DNA of 64,000 nt from Microbacterium maritypicum (lineage in GTDB: Bacteria; Actinomycetota; Actinomycetes; Actinomycetales; Microbacteriaceae): positions 496,001 to 560,000 of the forward strand of contig NZ_WAAQ01000002.1 of assembly GCF_008868125.1 (NCBI RefSeq), written 5' to 3'. The notes beneath the pieces are model-generated. The model searched no databases and was not told the DNA's origin. It saw only the letters and a list, made by a program, of their open reading frames with translations. The position numbers and the translations under genes were made by a program. Shown here in pieces: positions 42,469 to 49,553 of this stretch. The first letter of the stretch is position 1; each line of letters opens with the position of its first letter.

Positions 42469-42474
42469 TAAACT
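42469..42474 (+). promoter_or_regulatory. -10 element of a leaderless promoter (TlpA-like)
   Basis: TAAACT followed by 7 nt and the GTG at 42482. Confidence 0.55.
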
Positions 42475-42481
42475 CGGAGTC

Positions 42482-43138
42482 GTGCCAAGCGATTCGACGG
42501 TCCGTCAGATCCGCAGCGGCCGCTCCTCCCGCACCCGGCGTTCGCGCCGTGCGGTCGGTGCCGCGCTCGCTGCGGTGCTCGCCATCGGTCTGAGCGCCTG
42601 TGCTCCCGATCCGGTGAGTGAATCGTTCCTGAACGGCGAGAATACGGGCTATGTCGCCGCCGACGGTGCCATCGTCGAGATCCCGGTCTCCGAGCGCGGC
42701 GAACCCGTCGTGTTCAGCGGGGTGACCGAGGAGGGCGAGAAGTTCGACAGCGCCGACATCGCCGGACAGGTCGCGGTCGTGAACTTCTGGTACGCCGGCT
42801 GTGCGCCGTGCCGCCTCGAGGCCGCCGATCTGGAAGCGGTGTGGCAGGACTTCAGCGATGAGGACGTCGCGTTCGTCGGCATCAACACCCGCGACCAGGC
42901 AGACACCGCTGTGGCCTTCGCGAACGAGTACGGCGTCACCTACCCCAGCCTGATCGATGTCGACACCGCCCAGGCCAAGCTCGCCTTCGCGAAGGCGGAG
43001 GCCACGCCGATCACTGCGACGCCGACGACCCTCGTGCTCGACAAGCAGGGCCGGGTCGCTGCCCGCATCATCGGCCCGATCGACGGCAAGTCGATCCTCT
43101 CCACGCTCGTCAAGGACGCCCTGGCGGAGGACTCGTGA
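42482..43138 (+). CDS. TlpA/ResA-like thiol-disulfide oxidoreductase lipoprotein
   Basis: A 218-residue extracytoplasmic thioredoxin-fold protein. A basic N-terminus leads to a signal peptide with lipobox LSAC (Cys40). The redox site is CAPC (Cys107, Cys110) within NFWYAGCAPC. ATPITATPTTLVLD carries the cis-proline. It would reduce apocytochrome c cysteines before haem attachment, using electrons from CcdA encoded next. GTG start, leaderless by signal. First gene of the cytochrome c maturation cluster. Confidence 0.92.
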   Translation: MPSDSTVRQIRSGRSSRTRRSRRAVGAALAAVLAIGLSACAPDPVSESFLNGENTGYVAADGAIVEIPVSERGEPVVFSGVTEEGEKFDSADIAGQVAVVNFWYAGCAPCRLEAADLEAVWQDFSDEDVAFVGINTRDQADTAVAFANEYGVTYPSLIDVDTAQAKLAFAKAEATPITATPTTLVLDKQGRVAARIIGPIDGKSILSTLVKDALAEDS

Positions 43139-43154
43139 CCATCAGGGGAGCCTT

Positions 43155-43940
43155 GTGAACCCCGAAGCGATCATCGGCTCCGGGGCCCTCTGGATCGCGA
43201 TCCCGGTCGCGATGCTCGCGGGACTCGTCTCTTTCCTCTCCCCGTGCGTGCTCCCCCTCGTTCCCGGCTACCTCGGCTTCCTCGGCGGTGCCGTCGCACC
43301 TCGGTCGACCGCTGCTGCCGGTGCGGAAGGCGGGACGACGACGCAGACGACCGAGACCGCGACGCGAGGGCGACTCGTCGGGGGCGTGCTGCTGTTCATC
43401 CTCGGGTTCACGATCGTCTTCATCCTCTACACCGTGCTCGGCGGAACGGCCGGGGTCTTCCTACTGCAGTGGGGCGACCTGATCACGCGCATCCTGGGGG
43501 TCGTGATCATCGCGATGGGGCTGGTGTTCCTCGGGCTCTTCGGTTTCGCGCAGAAGGAGTTCCGCTTCCACGTCGACTCGAAGGTCGGCGTCGTCGGAGC
43601 CCCGCTCCTCGGTATCGCGCTCGGCATCGGATGGGCTCCCTGCATGGGCCCGACGCTCGCGGCGATCCTCGCGCTGTCGTTCAACGCCGGTGATCCTGTG
43701 CGGGCGGGCTTCCTCGGTCTCGCCTACTCTCTCGGCCTCGGCATCCCCTTCCTGCTCGTCGCCCTCGGCTTCGGTTGGGCCACGAAGGCGATCGGTTTCC
43801 TGCGTCGGCACATCCGGGTGGTCAACATCATCGGTGGCGTGATGCTTCTCCTCCTCGGCGTGCTGATGGTCACCGGGCTCTGGACCGACATCATGTCGAG
43901 ACTGACGGCGGTGATCGGCAGTGTCATCCTCCCGCTCTGA
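43155..43940 (+). CDS. ccdA: CcdA cytochrome c biogenesis membrane protein
   Basis: A 261-residue membrane protein with six helices. The paired redox cysteines are in SPCVLPLVPGY and WAPCMGPTL, the CcdA signatures. It passes reducing power from cytoplasmic thioredoxin across the membrane to the TlpA-like lipoprotein. GTG start with GGGGAG 5 nt upstream. The loop after helix 1 is enriched in Thr/Ala, as is common in actinobacteria. Confidence 0.93.
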   Translation: MNPEAIIGSGALWIAIPVAMLAGLVSFLSPCVLPLVPGYLGFLGGAVAPRSTAAAGAEGGTTTQTTETATRGRLVGGVLLFILGFTIVFILYTVLGGTAGVFLLQWGDLITRILGVVIIAMGLVFLGLFGFAQKEFRFHVDSKVGVVGAPLLGIALGIGWAPCMGPTLAAILALSFNAGDPVRAGFLGLAYSLGLGIPFLLVALGFGWATKAIGFLRRHIRVVNIIGGVMLLLLGVLMVTGLWTDIMSRLTAVIGSVILPL

Positions 43941-45807
43941 CGATCCGGAGGCGGGCGCGCGACCCGATTCCCGTCCCGTCAAGCCCACCCGTCCCGAGAA
44001 GAACCCCCGCACTGAGAAGGCCATGACCAAGAACAAGGGCGCCGCGAACAGCGACTCCAGCGATCCGCTCCGTCCGTCGGACCACGTCGACGGCGACGAC
44101 TCGATCACCCAGCCGCGGCTCGGGTTCGTCGGCTGGCTGCGCTGGGGCTGGCGTCAGCTGACCTCGATGCGCACGGCGCTCATCCTGCTGCTCGTGCTCG
44201 CGATCGCCGCGATCCCCGGCTCGATCTTCCCGCAGCGGATGGCCGACCCGAACGGCGTCACGCAGTGGGAGCGCGACAACCCCGACCTCTTCCCGGTGCT
44301 CGACGGGCTGAAGCTGTTCGACGTGTACCTGTCGCCGTGGTTCTCGGCGATCTACCTGCTGCTGTTCGCCTCGCTCGTCGGCTGCGTGATCCCGCGCATC
44401 AAGCACCACGCCAAGGCGCTGCGTGCGCGCCCGCCGCGCACCCCCGCGCGACTGCAGCGGCTCGAGGACTACCGCACGGTCACTCGGGACCCTGCGGCAG
44501 ACTCCGGCACGAAGACCGGCGATGCCGAAGCCGAGGCCGCCGCATCGATCGACGTCGCCACGAAACAGCTCAAGGCTCTCGGCTACCGTGTGGAGCGCTA
44601 CGACCGCGGCCGCACGTTCTCGGTCTCCGCGGAGCGCGGCTACTGGCGCGAGACCGGCAATCTGCTCTTCCACCTCGCGCTCGTGGGGGTGCTGGTCACG
44701 GTCGGTATCGGCGGCGGGTTCTCGTACACCGGTCAGCGCGTGCTGGTGGAGGGGGAGACCTTCGCCAACACGCTCCTGGACTACGACTCGATGAACCGCG
44801 GACGCTTCGTAAGCGACGACGCGTTCTCTCCGTACTCGATGCGCCTCGACTCCTTCGACGTGACGTACCAGCCGTTCGGTGAGCCCGGCTCCGGGCAGGC
44901 CGGAGACTTCTCTGCCAACGTCACGGTGCAGGAGAACGGCGAGGAGCGCACCGGCTCCGTCAAGGTCAACGAGCCCCTCGGTGTCGCCGACGATGACGTG
45001 TTCCTCCTCGGCAACGGCTACGCGCCGACCGTGACAGTGCGCGACCCCGAGGGCAACGTGGTGTTCACCAACAGCACGCCGTTCCTTCCTCAGGACAACA
45101 ACATGACCTCGCTCGGTGTGCTCAAGGTGCCGGACGGGCTTGCGGAGCAGGTCGGACTCGTCGGGTTCTTCTACCCGACCACGGGCGTGCTCGAGAGCGG
45201 TGCGTTCTTCTCCGCATACGGCGACCTCACGAACCCGACGCTCACTCTCGACGTGTACACCGGAGACCTCGGGATCAACGAGGGGGTGCCGCGTTCCGTC
45301 TACGTGCTTGACACCACGGGGATGACCAAGCTCACGGGCCGCACCACCGACGTAGAGTCGATCGAGCTGGCACCGGGGCAGACCGCACAGCTGCCGAACG
45401 GCCTCGGCTCGGTGACCTTCGAGGACGAGTCTCCGGCCGGCGCCGCGGACGCCTCCCAGTCGGTGAAGCGCTTCGCCTCGCTGCAGATCCACCGCGACGA
45501 GTCCGGCGTGTGGGTGCTCGGTTTCGCGCTGCTCGCCCTCGGCGGTCTCATGATCGCGCTGTTCGTGCCGCGTCGCCGTGTGTGGGTCAAGGCCACAGCG
45601 CACGACGGCGAGATCGCCCTCGAGTACGCCGCGCTCGCCCGTGGCGAGGACCCGACCCTCGCCGCAGCCGTGGAAGACCTCGTCGCAGGGCACGCCCGAC
45701 TGCTCGACGCGGCCGGAGGCACCACGGCGCGCCCCACGATCGATGACACCGCGGACGAGTCCGCCGAGCCGGAAGCCCCGGCAACCGACACCCGGAAAGT
45801 AGACTGA
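43921..45807 (+). CDS. resB: ResB family cytochrome c maturation protein
   Basis: A 628-residue protein. A variable cytoplasmic N-terminus is followed by WLRWGWRQLTSMRTALILLLVLAIAA and two more helices, a large external domain (roughly 300-520) and a final helix before a short cytoplasmic tail. With CcsB it forms the System II haem handling and ligation complex. The GTG at 43921 overlaps ccdA; ATG 44023 is an alternative start that removes a low-complexity stretch. Its last codons contain a TAGACT promoter element for ccsB. Confidence 0.92.
   Translation: MSSSRSDDPEAGARPDSRPVKPTRPEKNPRTEKAMTKNKGAANSDSSDPLRPSDHVDGDDSITQPRLGFVGWLRWGWRQLTSMRTALILLLVLAIAAIPGSIFPQRMADPNGVTQWERDNPDLFPVLDGLKLFDVYLSPWFSAIYLLLFASLVGCVIPRIKHHAKALRARPPRTPARLQRLEDYRTVTRDPAADSGTKTGDAEAEAAASIDVATKQLKALGYRVERYDRGRTFSVSAERGYWRETGNLLFHLALVGVLVTVGIGGGFSYTGQRVLVEGETFANTLLDYDSMNRGRFVSDDAFSPYSMRLDSFDVTYQPFGEPGSGQAGDFSANVTVQENGEERTGSVKVNEPLGVADDDVFLLGNGYAPTVTVRDPEGNVVFTNSTPFLPQDNNMTSLGVLKVPDGLAEQVGLVGFFYPTTGVLESGAFFSAYGDLTNPTLTLDVYTGDLGINEGVPRSVYVLDTTGMTKLTGRTTDVESIELAPGQTAQLPNGLGSVTFEDESPAGAADASQSVKRFASLQIHRDESGVWVLGFALLALGGLMIALFVPRRRVWVKATAHDGEIALEYAALARGEDPTLAAAVEDLVAGHARLLDAAGGTTARPTIDDTADESAEPEAPATDTRKVD
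45800..45805 (+). promoter_or_regulatory. Internal -10 element for ccsB inside the resB 3' end
   Basis: TAGACT followed by 6 nt and the ccsB ATG at 45812. It overlaps the last two codons of resB, so ccsB may have its own leaderless transcript. Confidence 0.45.
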
Positions 45808-45811
45808 CACC

Positions 45812-46786
45812 ATGCTCGAGCTCAACGTGATCTCGCCTGTTCTGCTCTGGACGGCGATCGCGATCTATGCGGCGGCCTTCGTTGCCTACGCCTTCGATCT
45901 CGCACGGCGCTCGCAGGCGACAGCCGACGCGCAGAACGTCCGCGAGTCGGTGCTCGTCGGAGCGGGTGGCGCAAGCACCACCGCATCCGCACCCGCGTCT
46001 GGTTCCGGTACCGCCCCGCAGCGATTCGTGATGGCCCGGATCGGCACCTCGCTCACCGTGCTCGGGTTCCTCTTCCACCTCGCCGCTGCGATCACCCGTG
46101 GCATCGCGGCCGGACGAGTCCCGTGGGCCAACCTGTACGAGTTCGCCATGATGGGCACGCTGCTCATCATCGCGGTGTTCCTTGTCGTGCTCACCCGCAT
46201 CGACCTGCGGTTCCTCGGCACGTTCATCACGGGCCTCGTCGTAGTGCTGCTCGGCCTCGGGGCGACCAACTTCTACGTCGACGTCTCACCGCTGATGGAC
46301 CCGCTGAAGAGCGTGTGGCTCGTCATCCACGTGTTCGTGGCCTCGCTCGCGACCGCGTTCTTCGCTCTCGCGTTCGCGCTCTCGGTGATCCAGCTCATGC
46401 AGTCGCGCCGCGAGCGACTCCTCGGCGAGAACGCCACGAAGACCGGTCCCGGCTTCCTCCGCACCTTCCCGAACGCGGTGCGCCTGGAGAGCCTGGCGTA
46501 CATGTTCACGATCATCGGCTTCATCCTCTGGACCTTCACGCTCATCGCCGGGTCCATCTGGGCCTACTACGCCTGGAGCCGCTTCTGGGGCTTCGACGTG
46601 AAGGAGACCTGGACCTTCGTGATCTGGGTCATCTACGCCGGATACATCCACGCCCGCGCGACCCGCGGCTGGCGCGGCAACCCCTCGGCGTGGCTGGCGA
46701 TCGTCGGATTCTCGGCCGTGATCTTCAACTTCACGATCGTGAACGTCTTCTTCAAGGGCCTGCACGCCTACTCCGGCCTGAGCTGA
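45812..46786 (+). CDS. ccsB: c-type cytochrome biogenesis protein CcsB
   Basis: A 324-residue membrane protein of the haem-handling family. The WWD-type tryptophan-rich motif reads WGFDVKETWTFVIW (about 259-272), which binds haem at the outer face. His residues in adjacent helices (FLFHLAAAI and VIHVFVA) are likely axial ligands. The N-terminal loop (40-70) is Ala/Thr/Ser-rich. It completes the TlpA-CcdA-ResB-CcsB set. The stop codon lies within the first copy of an AGCTG tandem repeat. Confidence 0.94.
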   Translation: MLELNVISPVLLWTAIAIYAAAFVAYAFDLARRSQATADAQNVRESVLVGAGGASTTASAPASGSGTAPQRFVMARIGTSLTVLGFLFHLAAAITRGIAAGRVPWANLYEFAMMGTLLIIAVFLVVLTRIDLRFLGTFITGLVVVLLGLGATNFYVDVSPLMDPLKSVWLVIHVFVASLATAFFALAFALSVIQLMQSRRERLLGENATKTGPGFLRTFPNAVRLESLAYMFTIIGFILWTFTLIAGSIWAYYAWSRFWGFDVKETWTFVIWVIYAGYIHARATRGWRGNPSAWLAIVGFSAVIFNFTIVNVFFKGLHAYSGLS

Positions 46787-46815
46787 GCTGAGCTGAGCTG
46801 AGCTGAGCTGAGCTG
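46781..46815. repeat. (AGCTG)7 pentanucleotide tandem repeat at the ccsB stop
   Basis: Seven uninterrupted AGCTG copies, followed by TGAGCTGAG, starting in the serine codon before the stop. The unit contains the palindrome AGCT, so many alternative hairpins can form. Copy-number change would not alter the CcsB protein because the first copy supplies the stop. Confidence 0.9.
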
Positions 46816-46868
46816 TGAGCTGAGCCGACCCGCGGTGCCACCAGCGTCGCGGAGGCGGCTTACTCGGG

Positions 46869-47459
46869 TCAGCCACGCAGCGGGAGGACCTCGGCGTGCT
46901 CGATGCCGTCCTGGTACCAGACCAGTTCGGCTTCGGTGATGCTCTCGACAGGCGCGGACTCGAAGGGTCGTGACTCGGCTCGCGCGAAGCGCGACCACTC
47001 GGCCCCATCGAGAGTCTTGCCGTAGAGCACCGACAGGTGGAACGTCCAGTCCTCCAGCGGCAGCTCGCCGATACGACGGAAGTCCGTGGCATCCAGTGCG
47101 GCGGTCAGCGACGAATACGCCGACACGAGCGAGGGGCTGCGGGCGAGGCGCACGATCAGGATCTGCCAGGGCACGGGGAACTCGTCGACGGCTTCGGCGG
47201 CGACCTCGATCGGGCCCTGCTGCGCTGCCCACGAGCGGATCAGCTCGGTGAGTGCGTCGCGTCGCTCGGGCTCGTAGAACCCTCGCAGTGTGACGTGCCC
47301 GGTGTGCGGGCGCCGTGCCGGGACGCCGAGGCGGGAGACGGCGGCATCCTGGACATCGCGATAGACCGTGCCGACCGCCGCGGTGGGCCGGAGCACGAGG
47401 TACTGCTGTCCCTCCAGGCTCGCGAGTTGGTCGGGGGTGTCCATGAACGGCCGGCGCAT
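46869..47459 (-). CDS. 2H phosphoesterase (2'-5' RNA ligase family)
   Basis: A 196-residue protein with the two catalytic H-x-T/S motifs of the 2H superfamily: HVT in HTGHVTLRGF (His55, Thr57) and HLS in WTFHLSVLYG (His141, Ser143). Members hydrolyse cyclic nucleotide phosphates or 2'-5' linkages in RNA. The natural substrate is unknown. Leaderless by signal (TAGGCT, 6 nt before ATG). Confidence 0.88.
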   Translation of the reverse strand: MRRPFMDTPDQLASLEGQQYLVLRPTAAVGTVYRDVQDAAVSRLGVPARRPHTGHVTLRGFYEPERRDALTELIRSWAAQQGPIEVAAEAVDEFPVPWQILIVRLARSPSLVSAYSSLTAALDATDFRRIGELPLEDWTFHLSVLYGKTLDGAEWSRFARAESRPFESAPVESITEAELVWYQDGIEHAEVLPLRG

Positions 47460-47465
47460 GTCAGG

Positions 47466-47471
47466 AGCCTA
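47466..47471 (-). promoter_or_regulatory. -10 element of a leaderless promoter (2H phosphoesterase)
   Basis: TAGGCT on the minus strand, 6 nt before ATG 47459. Confidence 0.55.
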
Positions 47472-47514
47472 GGACGCGTCGCGAGGGTGCGAAACCGGAG
47501 GCTGACACACGAAC

Positions 47515-47547
47515 GGCCCGGTGCGTCATACTTCGACGCGCCGGGCC
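47515..47547 (-). terminator. Terminator of the MMPL/YhgE operon
   Basis: GGCCCGGTGCGTC, loop ATACTTC, GACGCGCCGGGCC: a 13-bp stem with one wobble, 33 nt after the YhgE-type stop on the minus strand. Confidence 0.7.
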
Positions 47548-47579
47548 GGCGTGGATGGTCTTCGCTGCGGGGCGAGGAG

Positions 47580-49553
47580 TCAGGCCGTGGCGAGGACCGC
47601 CTTGGCCGAGGTCGTGCGCCGCAGCGTCACGGCGAGGGTCGTGGCCACGAGAGACAGCACGCCCCAGACGACCAGAGCGGCGACCGCCGAGCCGCTGGCG
47701 GTGATCAACCCCGCGAAGGCCGGAGCCGTCGGGAGGGCGGCCCCGATACCGGCGAGCCAGCCGGGCACCGTCGAGACCAGACCCGTCGCGACCGCGAGCA
47801 CTCCGACCAGGGCCGAGATCCAGCGTCCGATCCCGCCGAACAGGGCGACGAGCGCCTGGTTCACGGCGGCGAACACGACACCGGCGAGCACAGCGGTACC
47901 TGCGAAGGCCCACCAGGTGCCGGCGTCGTAGCTGGCCACGACCTGCACGATCAGCGACACCAGCAGCCCCTGACCCGCGCCGATCAGTGCCGCGGGAGCG
48001 AACGCCCGCAGCGTGAGCGTGGCCGACGACCGGCGAGAGGTGAGGGTGCGAGCGGTGTGGGCGCGCATCACCACGAAGGTCGCGAGTCCGCCGAACCAGA
48101 GCACCACCGCAGCGAGCAGCGGGATGGCGGTCGGGCCGAAGATCGTGTTCATCGACGAGTTCGACGACACCGGGTCTGCGATCACCGAGGCGAGAGACTT
48201 CGACTCGGTGTCGCTGAACGAGGGGAGCGAATCGGATGCCGTGCGCAGCCCGCCGGCGAGGTCACCCGTACCGGTCGCCAGGGTGTCGAGCCCGGTCGTG
48301 AGCTCGGTGGCACCATCGGCGAGAGCGGTCGCTCCGCTGGAGAGCTGGGTCGCACCGGACGCGAGGCCACGGGCTCCGGCGGCGGATGCGCCGATGCCCT
48401 GGTCTGCGAGCTGAGTGAGGCCGGAGGACAGCTGGGTGGCGCCCGCACCGGCCTGCGTCATGCTGGACGCAAGAGTGCTGAAGGTGCCGGGGAGGGCAGC
48501 GACGCCACCGGCGACCTTCTCGTTGTTGAGGGTGCCGGACGCGGTTCCTGCACTCTGGGCCACCGCACCCGCATCGGATGCGAGGGAGGTGAACAGATCG
48601 CACTGCGCCTGGTCCCTCACCGGGGTTGCGCATGCCGTCTGCTGCAGCGTCCCCAGCCGTCCCGCCAGGGCCAGCGAGCCGTCGGCCGCCGACTTCGCCG
48701 ATGCCGAGGCGCCTTGGATCGCACCGACCAGCTCTTGCGTGCCGCCGATGTTCTGCTGCAGCGCGGCACCGCCGGCCGTCAGCCCGGATCCGATCTGCGC
48801 CGCACCTGCCGCGGCCTCACGCGTCTTGCCCGCGATCGTGTCGAGGCCCGAGGCGAGCGACGACGCACCCGTCCCGAGCTCGCCCGCCCCGGAGGCCAGC
48901 TTCGTGGCGCCGTCGGCGATCGCGGCGGCTCCGGTGGCGGCATCCCGCGCCCCGCTCGCAAGCTTCACCGCGCCGTCTGCCGCGTCGCCGATCTGGTCGC
49001 CGATGGTGGTGAAGCCGACCAGGATGTTCTCGGTCGTCGCCTCGGAGAGCATCGTGCCCATGGTCGACGCGGCGACATCGGCGAGCTGACCCGTGATGAG
49101 GTCGTCGGCGACGAGTCCGTCCTTCGGCGTGGTCACCGTAATGGTGGCCTGCTCGGCCTTGCCTCCGCCGTCGGAGATCGCGGTGCCGGCCGAGGTGGCC
49201 GCGGTCGAGAAGTCCTCGGGGATCGTGATGACGGCCTGGTAGGAGCCGTCGGCGAGTCCGTCGGCCGCGTCGTCCTTGTTCGAGATCACCCAGGTGAGGT
49301 TCGAATCCAGATCGTCCGACCCCTCCACGAGACCCGCGGCGAGCTGGCGCCCGAGCGGAGTCATCTGCCCGTCGATGGTCACAGGCTCGTCGAGATTGAC
49401 GATGGCCGCGGTCATGGAGTCGAGGCGCTCCGTCGGGTTCTGCAGGGCCGCGACCAGGATGCCGCCGACCGCCGCCGGCAGCAGCAGCACGCCGAGGATG
49501 GTCAGCCACGTGATGGGCTTGCGGGAGCGCGCGCGCTCGATGGGGAGGGTCAT
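47580..49553 (-). CDS. YhgE/Pip family membrane protein
   Basis: A 657-residue protein. One N-terminal helix (about 16-36, WLTILGVLLLPAAVGGILV) is followed by an external domain. A long region (about 200-460) is built from Ala/Gly-rich repeats of the form LASGAxxLxxG, as in phage-infection protein Pip and YhgE. The C-terminus has five or six helices. The repeat region is probably an extended coiled coil outside the cell. It overlaps the MMPL gene by ATGA and is co-transcribed with it. Roles reported for relatives include phage adsorption and export of membrane-active compounds; here it likely works with the MMPL protein. Confidence 0.9.
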   Translation of the reverse strand: MTLPIERARSRKPITWLTILGVLLLPAAVGGILVAALQNPTERLDSMTAAIVNLDEPVTIDGQMTPLGRQLAAGLVEGSDDLDSNLTWVISNKDDAADGLADGSYQAVITIPEDFSTAATSAGTAISDGGGKAEQATITVTTPKDGLVADDLITGQLADVAASTMGTMLSEATTENILVGFTTIGDQIGDAADGAVKLASGARDAATGAAAIADGATKLASGAGELGTGASSLASGLDTIAGKTREAAAGAAQIGSGLTAGGAALQQNIGGTQELVGAIQGASASAKSAADGSLALAGRLGTLQQTACATPVRDQAQCDLFTSLASDAGAVAQSAGTASGTLNNEKVAGGVAALPGTFSTLASSMTQAGAGATQLSSGLTQLADQGIGASAAGARGLASGATQLSSGATALADGATELTTGLDTLATGTGDLAGGLRTASDSLPSFSDTESKSLASVIADPVSSNSSMNTIFGPTAIPLLAAVVLWFGGLATFVVMRAHTARTLTSRRSSATLTLRAFAPAALIGAGQGLLVSLIVQVVASYDAGTWWAFAGTAVLAGVVFAAVNQALVALFGGIGRWISALVGVLAVATGLVSTVPGWLAGIGAALPTAPAFAGLITASGSAVAALVVWGVLSLVATTLAVTLRRTTSAKAVLATA

